From Polytrichum commune (lineage: Eukaryota > Streptophyta > Polytrichopsida > Polytrichales > Polytrichaceae): a stretch of 64,000 nt of DNA. The stretch lies in assembly GCA_950295325.1 (NCBI GenBank), contig OX485803.1, positions 52,839,554-52,903,553 of the forward strand, written 5' to 3'. Below, piece by piece: positions 58,310 through 64,000 of this stretch. A program made the position numbers and the translations under genes. Each line of letters opens with the position of its first letter. Position 1 is the stretch's first letter. The notes beneath the pieces were generated by a model. The model was not told the origin of the DNA, did no database searches, and saw only the letters and a list, made by a program, of their open reading frames with translations.

Positions 58310-60834
58310 TAAGTCCATCTTATCAATCCAAACTTCTTTTTGTAGACTTGCTGTTTTGTTTGATGAATGTGCATGTATGTAACTTACATACAACAACGCA
58401 ATAGATTCGCAAGAACGTGTTCGCGTCAGTTCAGTTTCAAAATCCTACAATTAGGTCGTCCGATCAAATGGAATGATGCTCCTCAGGGCCGCTTTACATG
58501 GGGTCCACGGTCCAAGCAGTGTCCACGGAGATTATTGAGAATAATCGGTCAAAATCCTAGTGTTTCCAAGTCCAACCGGTTACATGTTATGATCTTTCGG
58601 TTTTCCCTTGATGATTTGAGGTATGTTCCATAGATTCTTCTAAAATGATGGGTAATTCTCCTAAAGTCTTGAACTTCAACCAGTTATTTGTTAACCTCAA
58701 TTGGTTCATCTCTAAGGAGTAATCAATTATGTTTGTTCTTAGACCATCCAAGAACATAATAGAGTCCAATTTGAGGTAAATTGATCCTTGAACCAAACCC
58801 TTTGTTAGACCCCCATCTAAAGGCCTTCAATCCAATTTAGACCTCGTGGTCAATACGATTGCTCCATTTTGTTAAACCCTTCCCCTTGGACCCCATCTAA
58901 AGCCTCCCTAAGTAGGTAGTCGAATGGAAATTGAAGCTTAATTGACTACTTAGGGTTTCAACATCCTACAATCAGCATGACCCTTAAATTGCAACATAAT
59001 ATGTCTACAAGTAGGAGAACTAGATAGAGGAAAAAAGACACAACAAAATTGATCAAAACAATACTTGCATAATTTTGGTATTATACTCTCTTTTGTGTGA
59101 AAACAGGAAACTATTCCCAACCATTCTTCTTTCAAAAGAAACACCATTTGAGGATTGAAAGTCAATACCTTCATGAATATAGCAATAACGTCGGGAAAAT
59201 CATTCATCGGTTGGGAGGTTGGCTATGTACTCAATGGAGGACCATAAATAGATTTTGGTAAACCCAAATCCACTTTTCAAAACATCATTATGAGTAAACC
59301 ATGAACACTCCTCCCCCCCTCCCCCCCCCCCAAAAAAAAAAAAAAAAACAAACAAACAAACCATATATATATATATATATATAACCTCTCTTCTTTAAAA
59401 AGGACCTCCAAGTAGTGCTAATGGGTTTGGAGAATTGATGTGACAACCACAATATGGTCTCTATGGACATTAAAGGCTAAGGTACAAGTGCCTATCGCCA
59501 ACATTTAGAGCATGGTCCCTTTCTTCACTACGGTCCCTTACCCAACCCAGATGATTTATCCAAATACCATACTTGGAGGTCCAATTTTCAATCTACATTT
59601 TGTAGATGATTCATCATAGACTTGTTAATGCACCACAAATCTAAAGACATTCATCGGATCAGTTGAAGATGGTGAACAAGAAAGATGAATTGAGTAACAT
59701 TGGCATGTATATGTGAAGTACATAACTTCTTTGAAATGAACTTCTCAAACATCCAACACAAGGGCAGTGATTATATGCAAATCTCATACTCAATGCAAGT
59801 GGTAAGGTATGCAGCCCCTCTTGTGGGCAATCCCAACACCCAACATTTCTGGGCTGTTGGTTGGCTTGGGAAATCTCATCCAAGTCGCAATCTCAACTCT
59901 GGCATCCTTTATCAGTGTCATGTCGTATATGAAACAAACTTTCATGATGACTCGATTAACAGAACCCCAAGTTCAGATAAGGATATTCAATGAGCGTCAG
60001 CTAAGTTACATTGTCCTATCGTGGGTACTTCCAACTCCAACAACAATTTTGGCCAAGGGATCGAATTGAGAATTGTCTCATTCAGTTAGCAATTGCAACC
60101 AACAAAGACTGTTATGTCAAGTTTCAGAAGCAAGGTTGAGAAACAAACTTACAAAAGGTTAAAAGTGAAGATTCTCATTCTCTAACTGAATTTCACATGA
60201 GCCCTCCAAATTGTGTGCAACATTGAACCTAAAAGGGTGTCCATTTTAAGCACAAAGTCCAATCTCATTGTAACACATATCTTTTTGGTGTCCATTCTTG
60301 ACTTACAAGTGACCGATTAAGAATAATGACCACATAAGGCCCACATACCTTACTTCTAACACATCTACTGTATATGCCAAGACATGTTCAACCACATCTG
60401 CTTCCATGACACATGTGCAGCATAACTTCTGAACTAATCATTCAGCCCTCCACAAAGAGATCATCATCTTCATACATTCTATTCTCCACTGCATCAAGAC
60501 TCACAGAGAAAGGTTTCCTGTGTAAGCCTCCAACTCCAAGGCAACTCACTTCATTGATTTGTAGAAATTTCCCTTGGATGTATGTCTATAAGAAATAAAA
60601 AAAGTTTCCCAATGCAAAAAATGTTTCCCATGTATGCCTCCAATTCAAAGTTCAAACTAGAACACTGGAGTCGCCATTCTCCTACTCGTCTAGTTTGCAG
60701 ATTCCTCAACACAATCAAGAATGGGAAATTATGTTTTGACTCCAAACCCAATAGGACCCTTTAGTGTGTAGAACAAATGAATCCTAACCTGTCTAGCAAC
60801 CTAGTGGAGACAGAAAAAAAACGAAGGGTTATGG
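58310..60834. other. Intergenic region between the two protein genes, repeat-derived
   Basis: Holds an inverted repeat B copy (58530-58725, preceded by GGGCCGCTTTACATG, an element-end-like string), a C-run/A-run/(AT)n cluster at 59318-59382, and a repeat D copy at about 60150-60350. Overlapping frames near 59700-60069 are unrecognised. Confidence 0.55.
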
Positions 60835-63700
60835 TTACTTTTCCCGCATCTTATCGACTACCTTACCCCTCCCTCCTCGTGCCTTCTCCTTGTCCTTTTC
60901 TTTATCCTTTTCTCCATCTTTATCTTCATCTTCATCTCTCTCCTTGTTCCCACCCATCAACTCGTCCACACAGAAGCAATAAAGCTCTTGGTGTAGTTGT
61001 TGCCACTGTTGCCCATTGTTCAAAGCGCGCCGTAACTCAGATCTCAACCTCTCTAACTCCATTTGCATGGCCGCTGTAGATCCCCTTTGCTGTCCAATCC
61101 CAACAAATTCTTTAATAAAACTAGAGAATCATTCCCACAATACCTACTCTGAAGGCTGACTTGGAAAGAGATATACCAGATTCAGGTAAATCCAGAAATC
61201 TAAACAGATTTTCACACATTTGTCTGAAGCATGCACTCCAAACTTACCCGATGGTTGCCCCAAAAACATACAAACCACCATTGCATTCAGCAACAATACA
61301 CTAAAAACTTCATTTAGTGTGGCATTTAAATTGGTGTGCCATGTTACGATCAATAATCTTCGCGACTTGTCATGTAGCACCAAGTGTCATGTGACACCTC
61401 TCTATGTGCCAGTGCTCATAAGACAGTGTGGGTCGATGTTGAATAGTGTGGGAACACTCTCTATATAAATCAGATGTTTAGTGTAGTGATTAGCTGATGT
61501 ATTGCAAAGAAAGAAAGTTATAAAATGGAAGAACTGACCTCCAACTCCTTGATTTGGCGTTCCATCGCAGCAGAGCTGTATGAATGGCCTTCCAGATCTT
61601 CATCTTCCGGGTACGTGGACGGGAGTACAACTAAGGGACCTTCCCAAGGGTTTGGTTCCTGAGTGACAGCATCAGAGGCCACATACTTGCTCAAAGGGGC
61701 AACCGGAAGCATTGGGGGTCGCCTATTAAAAGATCGAGCCTGTTGATCTATTCTGGACCCATGTGCCAGCATGGGTGATCGTGGAAGAACTAGCAAGCAG
61801 CTGATTGGTCCTGCATTCAGATTCAACGAGGTAAACATCTCAACATCCTTCACCCTGACAAAATTGTTCACTGTAAGTGAACATCTAAATTTTAACCCTT
61901 GAAGGACCAAAGGGCTCAATGTACGACCAATATACACAATTTCTAAGAGCCTCACCAAGTCTTGGAGTCATGTTTAATATAATTATGGGTTTTAACCTCT
62001 ATTTAGTTACATTGCCTTATGTCAAGGAGAAAGTATGTGACATAGATGATCACAATACTAAGCATGTATCTGCACCCAAGGGCACCAAGGCTGTGTATTT
62101 GAACCCAAATCTTCAACATCATTAAGGTATTCAATCCAGTTGAAAAGTGCAGTTGAAATAACTGTTCAACATCTACTGAGGCCCCAAGAACCCCCAGAAA
62201 ATATAAAGTCACTTAAAGTTACCTTTGCTGTGCGTAAAAGTCCGCAGCACTTGACGACTTGCCGTATCCCAGAGTCGTGCTGTACAGTCCTCAGAACCAG
62301 AAACTAGTGATACTCCATCCATACTAAACGCTAGAGATGTTACTGCTCGGCTGTTTGCACACAAAAAAAAAGGTTCATGAAAAATGGACAAATCACAGCT
62401 CAGAAGGACGCCCACCACTAAGTAAGCACAACTATTAGATGTCCTATATCCTGCATCAGGACATCAACTTTAAGAAAAGTATGACTTGCTCAGAAAAAAC
62501 TCCCAAAATGCTAATAACCAACTCAAGAAAGGATTACAAAACCATACGAACAAGGTTGACATTTAACAGCAACCAGGATACGTCAGTAAGTTTGTATCAC
62601 CTGTGGCCAATAAGAGCAGAATCTGTGCCGAGAAGGCCATCAGTGAGGATACCGGATGCAGTGGGCACTCCAAAATTGAGGGCAGTGATAAAAATCCTGC
62701 CATCTGAACCACCTGCATACAATGCATACTCACCTGGGTCCAATACAACAGCATTCAATGCAGTTGGGAAAACTATTGACCTTAGGAGCGTTCCTAAAGC
62801 CAGGCTCCATATCTGAAAATGCACATCAGAAACAAACAAACAAAAACTTGAATAAGCACATTACTTGGACCAGTAGATTACATAAGCAAGACATTGAAAA
62901 GAAGACTACCTTGGAAACATTAGAAACACAATTATGGATACCATTGTGTGTGAAAGAATGCTCAACATTACTATGACTTGGTTATAACAGCAGTCATTTC
63001 ACAAACCACAACCACCAACAAGATTGGAAACCTAGAATATACTGATTATCTATTGATAACTTCATAGATTTCTGCTTACATATTCATAGGGATTTTTCAT
63101 CAGGAATTGGTCCCTTATAATATCCAGTTGGTTGTTTAACATGCAACATCAATAATATATTATCATTTGTGGTGTATGCTCGGAGGATGTGATTGAATTT
63201 AAATGAAGAGCAAAAGATTTCAGTTCAGTGAGGGTCAAACTCATTTTTAGCACCTCTTGGCAGGCCAAAAGGAGTTTAATCATGCATGAACCCAAATAGG
63301 ACATTCATTGTTCAAACCTCCACAGTACCTCCGAGTAGGCACCGAAAACTTACCAAACATGGAAGGTGTTGTTGTAAGACAATCAACTTCTGACCAAAAG
63401 ACCCCTTGAGTATAACTCTATTGTCATGGATTGAAGGAGATCCCAATATAATGTCTGGAAGAAAGAAAGAAAATCGTAAAAGAAAAAGAAAGAAAAAAAG
63501 AAAAAAAGACGAGAGATCACCTTGCAAGTATGATCAAGAGAACAGGAGACTACAATAGCACTAGGGCCACCAGAGCCTGCAAGGACACCAGTCACTGGCA
63601 GGGTATGATCAGACCATCCATACATTGATGACACTTGTCCTTCTGCACCAGACCCATCTTCTCCTGTATCCAACACCCTGGTACCCAGAGCTCCCATGGT
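60835..63700 (-). CDS. WDR18/IPI3/RID3-type WD40 protein, 3' part; 5' part beyond the right edge
   Basis: Homologue of yeast Ipi3 and human WDR18, a subunit of the complex that processes ITS2 and matures pre-60S ribosomes in the nucleoplasm; the Arabidopsis relative is RID3. Exons on the minus strand: about 63700-63521, 62812-62601, 62350-62223, 61870-61539 and 61089-60835; all junctions are GT-AG and keep frame. WD repeats read: HTLPVTGVLAG...CSLDHTCKIWSL, then ALNAVVLDPGEYALYAGGSDGRIF, then GHSRAVTSLAFSMDGVSLVSG SEDCTARLWD. Exon 61870-61539 holds a non-WD linker, then a C-terminal helix AAMQMELERLRSELRRAL and YCFCVDEL, diagnostic of the family. The last 36 residues are an extreme Lys/Glu/Asp repeat tail. 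The upstream limit of the first exon listed is uncertain, and N-terminal WD repeats lie outside. Confidence 0.92.
61297..61485. mobile_element. Short MITE in an intron of the WDR18-like gene
   Basis: 189 bp with inverted ends TACACTAAA...TTTAGTGT and, on the other side, TACACTAAACATCTG, the same terminal motif as MITE family A, flanked by TA. Lies within the intron 61090-61538, clear of both splice sites. Confidence 0.75.
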
Positions 63701-64000
63701 TAGGCAGTACCTTAGAAGAATATCTATTCCAGCTCAATGTCTGCCATGTGTCATTCTTACATTGGTAGAGACCCACTTAAATATCGCTTGAAGACAACAT
63801 TCTAGCACTAGTAAAGATAAAATAGAGCACTCTTTATGGTAGAGTTTATTATATTTGTCATGTAATCAATGAATCCCTCAAATTGAAGCAAAAATGAAGT
63901 GAATTACAGTTAAGAGCTTACAGGAAGATCAAAATAGTGCAGCCCTTCTCTCAAGTAGATCTTCCAACTAGTTGATCCTTGCAACTTTCAAGTTTTTAGG

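Noticed and set aside
59700..60069. Overlapping frames of 97 and 86 codons between the two protein genes
   Set aside because: No recognisable motif, no splice signals joining them to another exon, and two frames compete for the same DNA.
63910..63998. Possible additional WDR18-like exon at the right edge (minus strand, before a GTAAGC donor)
   Set aside because: The open segment GSTSWKIYLREGLHYFDLP does not match a WD repeat that I can recognise, and its upstream border lies outside the window.

Overview
The window looks like a gene-poor, transposon-rich stretch of a land-plant nuclear genome. The clearest evidence is a cluster of MIR390 microRNA precursors, a family known from land plants. 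Two conserved plant-type protein genes on the minus strand support this: a complete four-exon GDP-mannose pyrophosphorylase, and the 3' part of a WDR18/IPI3/RID3-type WD40 gene that runs off the right edge. The exact group cannot be fixed from sequence alone. A Tc1-type (DD34E) transposase and a LINE that seems to carry two endonucleases make a non-flowering plant somewhat more likely, but this is inference.

Layout. 1-6087: decayed LINE, 5' end outside the window, with apurinic-type endonuclease, reverse transcriptase, an extra methyltransferase-like region, RNase H, and a zinc-knuckle plus PD-(D/E)XK-like nuclease at the C terminus. 6.5-17 kb: no host gene; MITEs and dispersed repeats. 17283-22293: a 5.0-kb Mutator-like foldback element with a perfect 9-bp target duplication, a broken intron-containing ORF, and a 1.7-kb TG...CA solo-LTR-like insertion in its right arm. 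22.3-31 kb: MITEs, tandem repeats and microsatellites. 31036-38811: a dead Tc1-like transposase split twice, by a 463-bp hairpin MITE and by a 6.3-kb insertion that itself contains a 1.1-kb element with an 8-bp target duplication. 39-47 kb: small non-autonomous DNA elements. 47.6-52.8 kb: microsatellite-rich leader-like region followed by four tandem units, three of which hold a MIR390 hairpin on the plus strand. 56199-57904: GDP-mannose pyrophosphorylase. 60835 to right edge: WDR18-like gene with a MITE in one intron.

How it works together. The two protein genes are housekeeping (nucleotide-sugar synthesis; ribosome maturation) and need not be linked in function. In land plants miR390 starts TAS3 trans-acting siRNA production, which controls auxin response factors. 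Three precursors in tandem could act as a polycistronic or dosage-amplified source. Everything else is best read as layers of transposon insertion and decay, several dated relative to one another by target-site duplications.
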